Source: an uncultured Ruminococcus sp. (GTDB lineage Bacteria > Bacillota > Clostridia > Oscillospirales > Ruminococcaceae). Taken from it: a stretch of DNA of 64,000 bases. Shown piece after piece: positions 41,179 through 49,889 of this stretch; position 1 is the first letter of the stretch; each line of letters begins with the position of its first letter. The DNA lies in contig CAKSMF010000001.1 of assembly GCA_934474025.1 (NCBI GenBank), forward strand, positions 496,001 through 560,000, given 5' to 3'. The notes under the pieces are model-generated. The model made no database searches and was not told the DNA's origin. It was given only the letters and a program-made list of their open reading frames with translations. The translations under genes were made by a program, and so were the position numbers.

Positions 41179-43293
41179 ATGTTTGAAAATTACAGAAAAT
41201 TTGAAACTACTTATGCCGGAAGACCTATCGTTGTTGAAACTGGTAAAACCTGTGGTCTTTCAAATGGTTCATGCTGGGTAAGATACGGCGAAACTGTTGT
41301 TATGGCTAACGTTACAGCAAGTGCAAAACCACGTGAGGGAATTGATTTTTTCCCGCTTTCAGTTGATTATGAAGAAAGACTTTATTCTGTAGGCAAAATT
41401 CCTGGTTCATTCACTAAAAGAGAAGGTAAGCCTTCTGAAAAAGCTATCCTTACTTCAAGATGTGTTGACAGACCTATAAGACCTCTTTTCCCTAAGGATA
41501 TGCGTAATGATGTTTCTGTTGTTATGACAGTTCTTGCAGTTGAACCGGATAATTCCCCTGAAATCGCAGGAATGATTGCTACATCAATTGCTATTTCAAT
41601 TTCTGATATTCCTTGGAATGGTCCTATTTCCGGTATCAATGTCGGTCTTGTTGATGGTGAAATCGTTCTCAATCCTACTCTTGAACAGCGTGCTAAAACT
41701 GATTTGAATCTTACAGTTGCCGGTACTGCTGAAAAAATAGTTATGATTGAAGCTGGTGCAAATGAAGTTCCGGAAGATACTATGCTTGAAGCTATTTTAA
41801 AGGGTCACGAAGAAATCAAAAAAATGGTTGCTTTTATCAATGACATAAAGGCACAAATCGGCAAGCCTAAGTTTACTTTTGAATCTCAGGAAGTTGACCA
41901 CGATATGTTCGATGCTATTGAAGAATTTGCTTCTGAACGTGTTAAATTTGCACTTGATACAAATGACAAACTTGTTCGTGATGAAAGACTTTCTCCGATT
42001 ATCGATGATATTCACGCTAAGTTTGATGAAACATATCCTGAACAGATTCCGATGATTGACGAATGCATTTATAAACTTCAGAAAAAAATTGTTCGTGAAT
42101 GGCTTTATAATGGAAAGCGTGTTGACGGCAGAGGCATTGATGAAATCCGTCCTCTTTCTGCTGAAGTTGGCTTGCTTCCAAGAGTTCACGGTTCAGGACT
42201 TTTCACAAGAGGTCAGACACAAGTTCTTACAATTGCGACATTAGGTCCTGTAAGTGATGCTCAGAAAATTGACGGTCTTGACGAAGAAGAATCAAAGAGA
42301 TATATGCATCAGTATAACTTCCCGTCATATTCAGTAGGTGAAACAAAACCAAGCAGAGGTCCGGGAAGACGTGAAATAGGTCACGGTGCTTTGGCTGAAA
42401 GAGCTTTAGCTCCTGTAATTCCGTCTGTTGATGAATTCCCATATGCATTAAGACTTGTTTCAGAGGTTCTTTCTTCAAACGGTTCTACTTCACAGGGTTC
42501 TATATGTGGTTCTACACTCGCACTCATGGACGCTGGCGTTCCGATTAAAGCCCCTGTTGCTGGTATTTCATGCGGACTTATTACACTTCCTGATAGTGAT
42601 GACTTTATGACAATGGTTGATATTCAGGGTCTTGAAGATTTCTTCGGAGATATGGATTTCAAGGTTGGCGGTACTCACAAGGGTATCACTGCTATTCAGG
42701 TTGATATTAAAGTTGATGGTCTTACTCCTGCTATCATCAAGGAAGCTTTTGAAAAGACAAGAAAAGCTCGTCTTTATATTCTTGATGAAGTTATGTTAAA
42801 GGCTATCCCTGAACCAAGAAAAACTGTTAATAAATACGCTCCAAAAATGCTTCAGACTAAAATTCCGGTTGATAAAATCCGTGAAGTAATCGGACAGGGC
42901 GGAAAAATTATTCAGAAGATTTCCGCAGACTGTGAAGTTAAAATTGATATAAGCGATGACGGAAATGTGTTTATCAGCGGTATTGACGGTGATAAGGCTA
43001 ACAAGGCTCTTCAGATTGTAAATACTATCGCAAATGACCCTGAAGTAGGTGCAATTTACAAGGGAAAAGTCGTAAGAATTATGGATTTCGGTGCATTTGT
43101 TGAAATCGCTCCCGGAAAAGACGGTCTTGTTCATATTTCGAAGCTTGACAAGCAGAGAGTTGAAAAAGTTGAAGATGTTGTTTCAGTTGGTGACGAAATT
43201 GTTGTAAAGGTTCTCGAAATCGACAGACAGGGAAGAATCAATCTTTCACGTAAAGACGCTCTCGCAGAAATAGAAGCAAAAAAGAACAAGTGA
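41179..43293 (+). CDS. pnp: polynucleotide phosphorylase
   Basis: A phosphorolytic 3'-5' exoribonuclease of the RNA degradation machinery, 704 residues. There are two RNase PH-like domains ('GKIPGSFTKREGKPSEKAIL' in the first; 'RGQTQVLTIATLGP' and 'FEDFFGDMDFKVGGTHKGI'-like region in the second, with catalytic Asp), then a KH domain ('VIGQGGKIIQKISADC') and a C-terminal S1 domain ('GKVVRIMDFGAFVEIAPGKD'). TGGAGG precedes the start. Confidence 0.98.
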   Translation: MFENYRKFETTYAGRPIVVETGKTCGLSNGSCWVRYGETVVMANVTASAKPREGIDFFPLSVDYEERLYSVGKIPGSFTKREGKPSEKAILTSRCVDRPIRPLFPKDMRNDVSVVMTVLAVEPDNSPEIAGMIATSIAISISDIPWNGPISGINVGLVDGEIVLNPTLEQRAKTDLNLTVAGTAEKIVMIEAGANEVPEDTMLEAILKGHEEIKKMVAFINDIKAQIGKPKFTFESQEVDHDMFDAIEEFASERVKFALDTNDKLVRDERLSPIIDDIHAKFDETYPEQIPMIDECIYKLQKKIVREWLYNGKRVDGRGIDEIRPLSAEVGLLPRVHGSGLFTRGQTQVLTIATLGPVSDAQKIDGLDEEESKRYMHQYNFPSYSVGETKPSRGPGRREIGHGALAERALAPVIPSVDEFPYALRLVSEVLSSNGSTSQGSICGSTLALMDAGVPIKAPVAGISCGLITLPDSDDFMTMVDIQGLEDFFGDMDFKVGGTHKGITAIQVDIKVDGLTPAIIKEAFEKTRKARLYILDEVMLKAIPEPRKTVNKYAPKMLQTKIPVDKIREVIGQGGKIIQKISADCEVKIDISDDGNVFISGIDGDKANKALQIVNTIANDPEVGAIYKGKVVRIMDFGAFVEIAPGKDGLVHISKLDKQRVEKVEDVVSVGDEIVVKVLEIDRQGRINLSRKDALAEIEAKKNK

Positions 43294-43306
43294 TATAAAA
43301 ATTAAT

Positions 43307-43341
43307 ATGCATCTCAAAAGTTTCTGATTTTTGAGGTGCAT
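43307..43341 (+). terminator. terminator after pnp
   Basis: ATGCATCTCAAAA (43307-43319) with TTTTGAGGTGCAT (one mismatch), followed by TTATATTTA. Confidence 0.75.
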
Positions 43342-43401
43342 TTATATTTATGGAAAAATAATGTGCAAAAAAGTTTGAAATAATTTTATTAATCCAAAAG
43401 A

Positions 43402-43436
43402 AATGAGTCCGATATATTACCAGACTCATTTTTTAA
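43402..43436. terminator. terminator between pnp and the S1-domain gene (copy 2 of a shared terminator sequence)
   Basis: AATGAGTC (43402-43409) pairs perfectly with GACTCATT (43423-43430), followed by T-run. Flanks and stem resemble 29374-29406 (shared AAAAGAAATGAGTCCG and ACTCATTTTTT). Confidence 0.85.
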
Positions 43437-43443
43437 AATATTT

Positions 43444-44352
43444 TTATATAAAACTTGATTCTATTCTTTTGTTTGCTGTAGGCGTTGAATAAATCCAATT
43501 ATCAATTCTTCCGGATTCCTGATAATATTTTATCTTTCTGTCGGTGATACAGTCTTCGCATACATCAACTATAATCAGTTTAACTTTCATTTTATCCGGT
43601 ATCAAAGCTTTAATATAAACGCTTACGTGCTGACCTGCTTTAATTTCGTCACGAGGTTCAGCAAGTCCGGCAAGATTAGGCGTTAATTCAACGAATATTC
43701 CATACTTTTCAACTGAACGAACAATTCCGGAAACAGTTTCACCGGCTTCAAATAAAGATGCATTTTCTTTCCATGTTCCTAAAAGTTCCTTGTGAGTGAG
43801 AAAAATTCTTCCGTTTTCTATTGATTTGACAACTGCATGAATAAAATCACCATTCTTGAAACGGTCGGACGGGTGAGAGATTCTTGAAACTGAAATAGCA
43901 TCTATCGGAATTAATGACGGTATTCCACAGCCAATATCAACGAAACAACCAAATTGTTCGAGATGAGTTACACGAGCATCTATAATATCTCCGGAAGTAA
44001 GATTGTTTATGTAATGTTTCATGCAATCTTCCTGTGCAGATTTTCGTGAAAGTTTAACAGTACCATCGCTTTCGAATCCAATGACTTTGAAACAGACAAT
44101 TTTATTTACTCGTGAAATAAGAGCGATATCTTTTGTAGAACCGTCCTGTATACCGATTGCACCCTCGTCACGTGGAATTATACCATGATTATATGGCAAA
44201 TCTATTATAAGATTGTGCGAATTGTCACACATAGATGCTCTTGCTTCAAGGATAATATCGTTTTCCATAGCTTCCGCCAGACCCTCGGTTGACGAAATGT
44301 ATTTCTGATTTTCGGCTGTTCTGAATAAACAGCCTTCCGGTTTATAATTCAT
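43444..44352 (-). CDS. protein with S1 RNA-binding domains (S1-like)
   Basis: A 302-residue protein with three S1-type OB folds. The first is degenerate (about 30-100, ending 'GTVKLSRKSAQED'), the second is 'GDIIDARVTHLEQFGCFVDI' (about 117-195), and the third is 'GETVSGIVRSVEKYGIFVEL' (about 207-275). It resembles the short S1-like ribosomal proteins of Clostridia rather than the six-domain S1 of E. coli. AGGTAG lies upstream. A long hairpin in the leader may control it. Confidence 0.82.
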   Translation of the reverse strand: MNYKPEGCLFRTAENQKYISSTEGLAEAMENDIILEARASMCDNSHNLIIDLPYNHGIIPRDEGAIGIQDGSTKDIALISRVNKIVCFKVIGFESDGTVKLSRKSAQEDCMKHYINNLTSGDIIDARVTHLEQFGCFVDIGCGIPSLIPIDAISVSRISHPSDRFKNGDFIHAVVKSIENGRIFLTHKELLGTWKENASLFEAGETVSGIVRSVEKYGIFVELTPNLAGLAEPRDEIKAGQHVSVYIKALIPDKMKVKLIIVDVCEDCITDRKIKYYQESGRIDNWIYSTPTANKRIESSFI

Positions 44353-44504
44353 GTTTCTACCTCCGTAAATCTTATTGACTGGATAATAAATATTTATGCA
44401 AATGCTTATGCTAATATGCCGGAATTTATATTTGTTTTTACAGATACAAGGCAGACGGATTTTTTTTGCTGTTTAAAAGCCGTCGCCTTGTTTTGAATTA
44501 AGTG
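44353..44504 (-). promoter_or_regulatory. leader of the S1-domain gene with a strong hairpin
   Basis: CAAGGCAGACGG (44447-44458) pairs with CCGTCGCCTTG (44480-44490) with one bulge. Read on the plus strand it ends in TTTTG and could be a terminator; on the minus strand, the coding direction, it lies in the leader of the S1-domain gene. Confidence 0.5.
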
Positions 44505-44861
44505 TTAACGTGAAAAACGTTCATGAATATCCAGACCGCCCATAGCATTAAGAACAGATTTAACTTTATCGATATTTTCTTCTTCACACATTATATAAGC
44601 GGTTGTGTTGCGTCTTCTGTCAGGTTCGGGGATTGCGTCTTCCGTTGCCGGATATTCGAGAACACCAGTTATATAATTATAACTTGTTACAGCAGTCGGA
44701 AGTACCGTCCATACAGTGCCGTTTCTGAGACGTACAGCTTCATCAGATGCTTTGTTATACACCATGCTTGCCGAACGCACCGGCACACTTTCTTTCACTC
44801 TGTGGATAGCATTTTCAGCAAGCTCCGGAGTTTCAAATTCTGCTGATACTCTTGTAATCAT
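44505..44861 (-). CDS. small protein of unknown function
   Basis: A 118-residue soluble protein I do not recognise. 'SAEFETPELAENAIHRVKES' and the C-terminal 'TTAYIMCEEENIDKVKSVLN' each look like the beta-alpha unit of a ferredoxin-like fold, so the protein may be a two-unit alpha/beta sandwich; no catalytic motif is seen. AAAGGA lies about 10 nt before the ATG at 44861. It is upstream of the S1-domain gene, same strand. The longer frame to 44915 has no ribosome site. Confidence 0.55.
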   Translation of the reverse strand: MITRVSAEFETPELAENAIHRVKESVPVRSASMVYNKASDEAVRLRNGTVWTVLPTAVTSYNYITGVLEYPATEDAIPEPDRRRNTTAYIMCEEENIDKVKSVLNAMGGLDIHERFSR

Positions 44862-44935
44862 AATAACATTTTCCTTTCTATCTGTCAAGTTTTTTATTAT
44901 TTTTTCACAAAACAAAAAAAATATTCGTATATATA

Positions 44936-44964
44936 TTGATTTGGAAATAATTTTGAGTTATAAT
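44936..44964 (+). promoter_or_regulatory. sigma-A-like promoter of the DUF951-prfA operon
   Basis: TTGATT (44936-44941), 17-nt spacer, TATAAT (44959-44964). Confidence 0.8.
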
Positions 44965-45004
44965 AAAAGATGTACAATTTTTTCAGAAAAAAGGGCGGTG
45001 CATT

Positions 45005-45199
45005 ATGGATATAAAAATCGGAGATATTCTTACCATGAAAAAAAATCACCCTTGTGGTACTAATGAAATGCTTGTATTGCGTGCTGGTATGGATTTTCGT
45101 TTAAGATGTGTGGCGTGTGGACGGGAATTTATGGTTGCTCGCAACAAAATTGAAAAAAGTATAAAAAAAGTCCGCAGAGAGGAAAAAATAGATGTTTAA
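45005..45199 (+). CDS. DUF951 family protein
   Basis: A 64-residue DUF951 protein: 'KIGDILTMKKNHPCGTNEML' and 'DFRLRCVACGREFMVARNKI', with a Cys-x-x-Cys zinc-knuckle-like pair and a basic C-terminus. The family is conserved in Firmicutes and thought to contact nucleic acid or ribosomes, but without a proven function. It overlaps prfA by 8 nt. Confidence 0.9.
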   Translation: MDIKIGDILTMKKNHPCGTNEMLVLRAGMDFRLRCVACGREFMVARNKIEKSIKKVRREEKIDV

Positions 45200-46262
45200 T
45201 AAACTTAAAGCATTGGAAGATAAATATATTGAAATCAGTGACCAATTATCACAGCCGGATATTGTTAGTGATAACAAGCTTTATACTCAGCTTATGAAGA
45301 GTTTCAAGAGTATGACACCTGTTATAGAAAAGTACAGGGAATATAAAAAAGTATTGGAATCATTCAATGAGGCTTGCGAACTCCTTAACGAAGGCGGTCT
45401 TGAAAAAGATTTTCGTGAAATGGTTCAGTTACAATATGATGAAACTAAAGAAGCCATTGAAAATATTACACAGGAATTGAAAATACTTTTATTGCCCAAA
45501 GACCCTGATGACGACAAGAATGTTATTATTGAAATCCGTGGAGGAGCAGGCGGTGAAGAAGCATCATTGTTTGCAAATTCGCTATATAGAATGTATACTA
45601 TGTATGCAGAAGCAAGAGGTTGGAAACAAGAAATTCTTAATTCCAATCCAACAGAATTAGGCGGTTACAAAGAAATAAGTTTTTCAATAGAGGGTGAGGG
45701 AGCTTATTCACGTCTTAAATATGAAAGCGGTGTACATCGTGTACAGAGAGTTCCTGAAACAGAGTCTCAGGGACGCATTCACACAAGTACAGTTACAGTT
45801 GCCGTACTTGTTGAAGCTGATGAAGTTGAACTCGAAATCAATCCTACTGACCTTAAAATAGATGTATTCCGTTCAAGCGGAGCAGGCGGACAAAAGGTAA
45901 ATAAAACTGAATCGGCTGTACGTATAACATATTTACCCACTAATGTTGTTGTTGAATGTCAGGACGAACGCAGTCAATATAAAAATAAAGACAAAGCTAT
46001 GAAAATTCTTCGTTCAAGGATTTACGAATCAATGCAACAGGAACAAAATAAAAAAATAGCATCTGAAAGAAAAATGCAGGTTGGTACAGGTGACCGTTCA
46101 GAACGTATAAGAACATATAATTTTCCACAAGGTCGACTTACTGACCACAGAATAAATTTGACTATTTATCGGCTTGAAGATATTCTTAATGGTAATCTTG
46201 ATGAAGTTATAGACGCTCTCGCAACGGCTGACCAAGCTTCAAAACTTGCGGGACAGGAGTGA
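45192..46262 (+). CDS. prfA: peptide chain release factor 1
   Basis: RF1 ends translation at UAG and UAA. The 356-residue protein has the 'RSSGAGGQKVNKTESAVRIT' region with the GGQ that triggers peptidyl-tRNA hydrolysis and 'RVPETESQGRIHTSTVTVAV' with the RF1-type Pro-x-Thr stop-codon reader (PET); RF2 would have Ser-Pro-Phe. The ribosome site AGAGGAAAA is inside the DUF951 gene. Confidence 0.96.
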   Translation: MFNKLKALEDKYIEISDQLSQPDIVSDNKLYTQLMKSFKSMTPVIEKYREYKKVLESFNEACELLNEGGLEKDFREMVQLQYDETKEAIENITQELKILLLPKDPDDDKNVIIEIRGGAGGEEASLFANSLYRMYTMYAEARGWKQEILNSNPTELGGYKEISFSIEGEGAYSRLKYESGVHRVQRVPETESQGRIHTSTVTVAVLVEADEVELEINPTDLKIDVFRSSGAGGQKVNKTESAVRITYLPTNVVVECQDERSQYKNKDKAMKILRSRIYESMQQEQNKKIASERKMQVGTGDRSERIRTYNFPQGRLTDHRINLTIYRLEDILNGNLDEVIDALATADQASKLAGQE

Positions 46263-46268
46263 TTTTTT

Positions 46269-47276
46269 ATGGAAACTTTGTTACTTAATGAAAATCAACT
46301 TGATATTGCTTCACAATTAATAATAAACGGGGAAGTTGTCGGAATACCTACAGAAACAGTTTACGGACTGGGGGCTGATGCTTCAAATGAAAACGCTGTT
46401 CGTAAGATTTTTTCTGCTAAAGGTCGTCCGGCTGATAATCCTCTTATAGTGCATCTTGCTGACTTTTCGGACGCAGTGAAATATACTTCATATATTCCGG
46501 AACTTGCATACAAGCTTGCTGAAAAATTCTGTCCCGGAGCATTAACAATGGTTTTGCCTAAAAATGACAGAATACCTTTAGTCACTTCGGGCGGACTTGA
46601 TACTGTCGGAATAAGAATACCATCTCATGCGGTAATGCATAAGCTTATTGAAATCTCTGGAAAACCGATTGCTGCACCATCAGCGAATATATCAGGTTAT
46701 CCGAGTCCGACTTCTGCACAGCACGTTATGAGGGACATGAACGGAAAAATTTCAGCAGTTGTTGACGGCGGACAATCACTTTACGGCGTTGAATCAACTG
46801 TTATATCGTTTGAAAACAAGAATACTGTAAGAATTTTGCGTCCGGGGTATATTACTGAAAAAATGTTACTGACAGTTTGTGAAAATGTTATTGTTGATAA
46901 GGCTGTTTTAAGCGGACTGGAAAAAAATGAAAAAGCAAGTTCTCCAGGAATGAAATATAAACACTATTCCCCAAAAGCCGATATAATTATGATTGAATCT
47001 GATTTATATGATTTTATAAATTATGTTGGAAAAAATTATGGTGATGGTGTTTATTCGCTTATTTTTGACGGAGATAAGGAAAATTTTCCATATCGTTACA
47101 TGACTTACGGTGAGAACAGTATTCAACAGGCACATCAGATATTTCAGAAACTCCGTGAACTTGATGACATCAATGCCAAAAAAGTTTATGTGCGTTCTCC
47201 TGAACCTGTCGGCGTAGGGCTGGCTGTTTACAACAGACTTATAAGGGCAGCCGGTTTTAAGGTGGTACGATTATGA
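46269..47276 (+). CDS. L-threonylcarbamoyladenylate synthase (Sua5/YwlC type)
   Basis: The enzyme makes threonylcarbamoyl-AMP for the t6A37 modification of tRNA. The 335-residue length shows the two-domain Sua5 form: an N-terminal YrdC domain ('GIPTETVYGLGADASNENAV', 'FSAKGRPADNPLIVHLADFS', 'PIAAPSANISGYPSPTSAQH') and a C-terminal Sua5 domain (about 230-335), with a Pro/Gly-rich linker 'SSPGMKYKHYSPKAD'. It lies between prfA and coaE, a common Firmicute order. Confidence 0.94.
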   Translation: METLLLNENQLDIASQLIINGEVVGIPTETVYGLGADASNENAVRKIFSAKGRPADNPLIVHLADFSDAVKYTSYIPELAYKLAEKFCPGALTMVLPKNDRIPLVTSGGLDTVGIRIPSHAVMHKLIEISGKPIAAPSANISGYPSPTSAQHVMRDMNGKISAVVDGGQSLYGVESTVISFENKNTVRILRPGYITEKMLLTVCENVIVDKAVLSGLEKNEKASSPGMKYKHYSPKADIIMIESDLYDFINYVGKNYGDGVYSLIFDGDKENFPYRYMTYGENSIQQAHQIFQKLRELDDINAKKVYVRSPEPVGVGLAVYNRLIRAAGFKVVRL

Positions 47277-47878
47277 GTATTATTGTCGGACTTACTGGAC
47301 AGACCGGAGCAGGAAAAAGTACAGTGTCACGTGTTTTTGCTGAAAATGGTTTCAGTATTATAGATGCGGACGTTGTAGCACATAAGGTTATGGAAAAAGG
47401 TTCACCGTGTCTTTGTGAAGTAGCTGAAACTTTCGGGAGGCATATTCTTAAAAGCGACGGTTCTCTTAACAGAAAAGAATTAGCAGGAATTGTTTTTACA
47501 GACAAAGCTAAGCTTGAAACTCTAAATACTATTACATATCCATATATTACAAGTGAGATTTTACAGCAAATAAATTTATTTTCCGGTATGGGAGAAAAAT
47601 TCATACTGCTTGACGCTCCCACGCTTTTTGAAAGCAGAACAGATGATTTCTGTGAACTTATAATATCGGTTCTTGCTGACCCTGAAATTCGTAAACAGAG
47701 AATTATAAACCGTGATAACATTTCACCAGAGCAGGCTCAAAGCCGTATGGATTCACAATTAAGTGAGGAATTTTTTATCAACAATTCCGATTATACTATA
47801 AATAATAATGATACTCCGGAGAATGTTCGTGCAATTGCAAAGGAACTTGCCGACAAAATCCGATATTACTATAAATAA
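47273..47878 (+). CDS. coaE: dephospho-CoA kinase
   Basis: The last enzyme of coenzyme A synthesis. The 201-residue protein has the P-loop 'GLTGQTGAGKSTVSRVFAEN' at the N-terminus, 'IIDADVVAHKVMEKG' with the catalytic Asp, and 'LLDAPTLFES' followed by the lid Arg residues in 'RKQRIINRD'. Its ATG overlaps the Sua5 stop (ATGA). Confidence 0.95.
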   Translation: MSIIVGLTGQTGAGKSTVSRVFAENGFSIIDADVVAHKVMEKGSPCLCEVAETFGRHILKSDGSLNRKELAGIVFTDKAKLETLNTITYPYITSEILQQINLFSGMGEKFILLDAPTLFESRTDDFCELIISVLADPEIRKQRIINRDNISPEQAQSRMDSQLSEEFFINNSDYTINNNDTPENVRAIAKELADKIRYYYK

Positions 47879-47899
47879 TTTTTAAAAGGAGTGTTTTTT

Positions 47900-49291
47900 A
47901 TGGAAAATTCAAAAGAACTTAAAGAAAAGCTTTTCATGAAACGTCAGAATGGTCTTTTCAGAATGAGTGAGCAGGAACTTGCTGAATGTGACAGTTTCTG
48001 TGAAAGCTATAAGGACTTTATGAACACAGCAAAAATTGAACGTGAAGCAGTTAATTATACTGTTGAACTTCTTAAAAATAATGGCTATGTTGAATATAAG
48101 TCCGGAATGCCTCTCAATGCAGGTGATAAAATTTACCGCAACAACAGAGGAAAAGCTATTATTATGGCTGTAATAGGTACTGCACCTATTGAAGAAGGTG
48201 TTAAACTTTGTGCAGCTCATATTGATTCTCCACGTCTTGACCTTAAACAGAATCCACTTTATGAATCCAATGAAATAGCACTTTTCAAAACTCATTATTA
48301 CGGTGGCATTAAAAAATATCAATGGACTACAATTCCGCTTGCTCTTCACGGAGTTATAATAAAAGCAGACGGAACTTCTGTTACTGTTAATATAGGTGAG
48401 GACGAAAATGACCCTGTATTCTGTGTATCCGATTTGCTTCCACATCTTGCAACCGAACAGATGACAAAAAATCTTGCAAAAGCTATCACAGGTGAACAGC
48501 TTAATTTGATAGTTGGTTCAAGACCTTTCAGAGATGACAAGGAAAGCGAATTAGTAAAGCTTAATATTATGAATATCCTTTTTGAAAAGTACGGAATGAC
48601 AGAATCAGACTTCATTTCTTCCGAACTTGAGGCAGTACCAGCATTTAAGGCTAAAGATGTAGGATTTGACAGAAGTATGATTGGTGCTTATGGGCATGAT
48701 GATAAAGTTTGTGCATATACAGCACTTATGGCAACAGTTGATTGTAATAATCCGGTTCATACAGTTGTAACAGTTCTCACCGACAAGGAAGAAACAGGTT
48801 CAGACGGCAATACAGGTTTGTGTTCAGCATATCTTAAATATTTTATTGCTGATATTGCCGAAAATCTCGGTTCGGACGGCAGAACAGTTCTCTCAGCGTC
48901 AGAATGCCTTTCAGCAGACGTTAACGCAGCATTTGACCCGACATTCCCAGAAGTTAACGAGAAAAACAACTGTGCTTATATAAATAATGGTGTATGCATT
49001 ACAAAGTACACCGGAGCTCGTGGAAAATCAGGCACTTCTGATGCATCAGCAGAATTTACAGGAAGAATCCGTCGCCTTATGGATAGTCATGATGTTATCT
49101 GGCAGACCGGTGAACTCGGAAAAGTTGATGCCGGCGGTGGCGGTACTGTTGCAGCATATATCGCAAATCTCAATGTTGATACTATTGATATGGGTGTACC
49201 AGTGCTTTCAATGCACGCTCCTTTTGAAATTGTTTCAAAGATTGATACCTATATGGCTTATAAAGCATTTTCAGTATTTATAAACGATTAA
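47900..49291 (+). CDS. M18 family aminopeptidase
   Basis: A 463-residue zinc aminopeptidase I family protein. Metal and active-site residues are recognisable in 'CAAHIDSPRLDLKQNPLYES', 'GAYGHDDKVCAYTAL', 'TVLTDKEETGSDGNTGLCSA' with adjacent catalytic Glu and metal-binding Glu, and the C-terminal 'GVPVLSMHAPFEIVSKIDTY' with the final His. There is no signal peptide, so it is cytoplasmic and handles peptide turnover. AAGGAG lies upstream of the ATG at 47900; an in-frame GTG nine nt earlier is inside that site. Confidence 0.93.
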   Translation: MENSKELKEKLFMKRQNGLFRMSEQELAECDSFCESYKDFMNTAKIEREAVNYTVELLKNNGYVEYKSGMPLNAGDKIYRNNRGKAIIMAVIGTAPIEEGVKLCAAHIDSPRLDLKQNPLYESNEIALFKTHYYGGIKKYQWTTIPLALHGVIIKADGTSVTVNIGEDENDPVFCVSDLLPHLATEQMTKNLAKAITGEQLNLIVGSRPFRDDKESELVKLNIMNILFEKYGMTESDFISSELEAVPAFKAKDVGFDRSMIGAYGHDDKVCAYTALMATVDCNNPVHTVVTVLTDKEETGSDGNTGLCSAYLKYFIADIAENLGSDGRTVLSASECLSADVNAAFDPTFPEVNEKNNCAYINNGVCITKYTGARGKSGTSDASAEFTGRIRRLMDSHDVIWQTGELGKVDAGGGGTVAAYIANLNVDTIDMGVPVLSMHAPFEIVSKIDTYMAYKAFSVFIND

Positions 49292-49297
49292 TAAAAA

Positions 49298-49332
49298 AAG
49301 TCCGGAAGATGAAAATTCCGGACTTTATTTTT
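49298..49332 (+). terminator. terminator after the M18 aminopeptidase gene
   Basis: AAAGTCCGGAA (49298-49307) pairs with TTCCGGACTTT (49316-49326) across an 8-nt loop, followed by ATTTTTA. It also faces the convergent DUF308 gene. Confidence 0.88.
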
Positions 49333-49338
49333 ATGTGA

Positions 49339-49875
49339 TTAGTGGTCATCTTTTACTGAATAACTGTCAACATCGATTATTTCTGAATTGCCTCCGCCAA
49401 TGTTACCGCCTTTATGACCTGTAATGAAATCATATGCACCTGTTGCAATCAGAACAAGACCAGCGATTATACGGGTTGCATTGCCGGCTTTTACGAGATG
49501 GAAAAGCAAAATACATCCTAATCCAATAGCAACTACAGCTAAAAGTATATTAACTATACGAGAACCAATATTATAAATTGCTTTTCCGATATAGTCAATA
49601 CCATTGAAGACAAGAATTAATCCGACAGTAAGCGGAATAACCGTCTGTACAAAGTGGGGGAGTGATGTTATAGCACTGCCGATGAGTATTCCGAGAACAT
49701 TCGGAACAATTGAAACAGGATTTGCAGTAATAAGTGATTTTATGATGTTTACTACACAAAAAATTATCACAGCTGTTCCGATAAGGTAAAAGAGAGATGA
49801 GATTATTCCTGGAAAAAATGCAACGATTATTCCTGATATAATCATCACAATGCCTTTTAAAGTGTTGGTTTTCAT
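49339..49875 (-). CDS. DUF308 (HdeD-like) membrane protein
   Basis: A 178-residue integral membrane protein with about six hydrophobic helices, starting 'TLKGIVMIISGIIVAFFPGI', and 'LILVFNGIDYIGKAIYNIGS', as in the DUF308 family related to HdeD. The C-terminal tail is Gly/Asp-rich. The family is linked to acid and stress resistance in some bacteria, but the role here is unknown. It is the last gene of a moxR-DUF58-transglutaminase unit. Confidence 0.8.
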   Translation of the reverse strand: MKTNTLKGIVMIISGIIVAFFPGIISSLFYLIGTAVIIFCVVNIIKSLITANPVSIVPNVLGILIGSAITSLPHFVQTVIPLTVGLILVFNGIDYIGKAIYNIGSRIVNILLAVVAIGLGCILLFHLVKAGNATRIIAGLVLIATGAYDFITGHKGGNIGGGNSEIIDVDSYSVKDDH

Positions 49876-49889
49876 AAAAAATTACCTCC

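Noticed and set aside
44861..44889. TTGACA-17-TATTAT promoter-like match overlapping the start of the 118-residue protein gene
   Set aside because: Its -10 overlaps the ATG, so transcription would begin inside the gene. The AAAGGA site indicates translation from a transcript begun further upstream.
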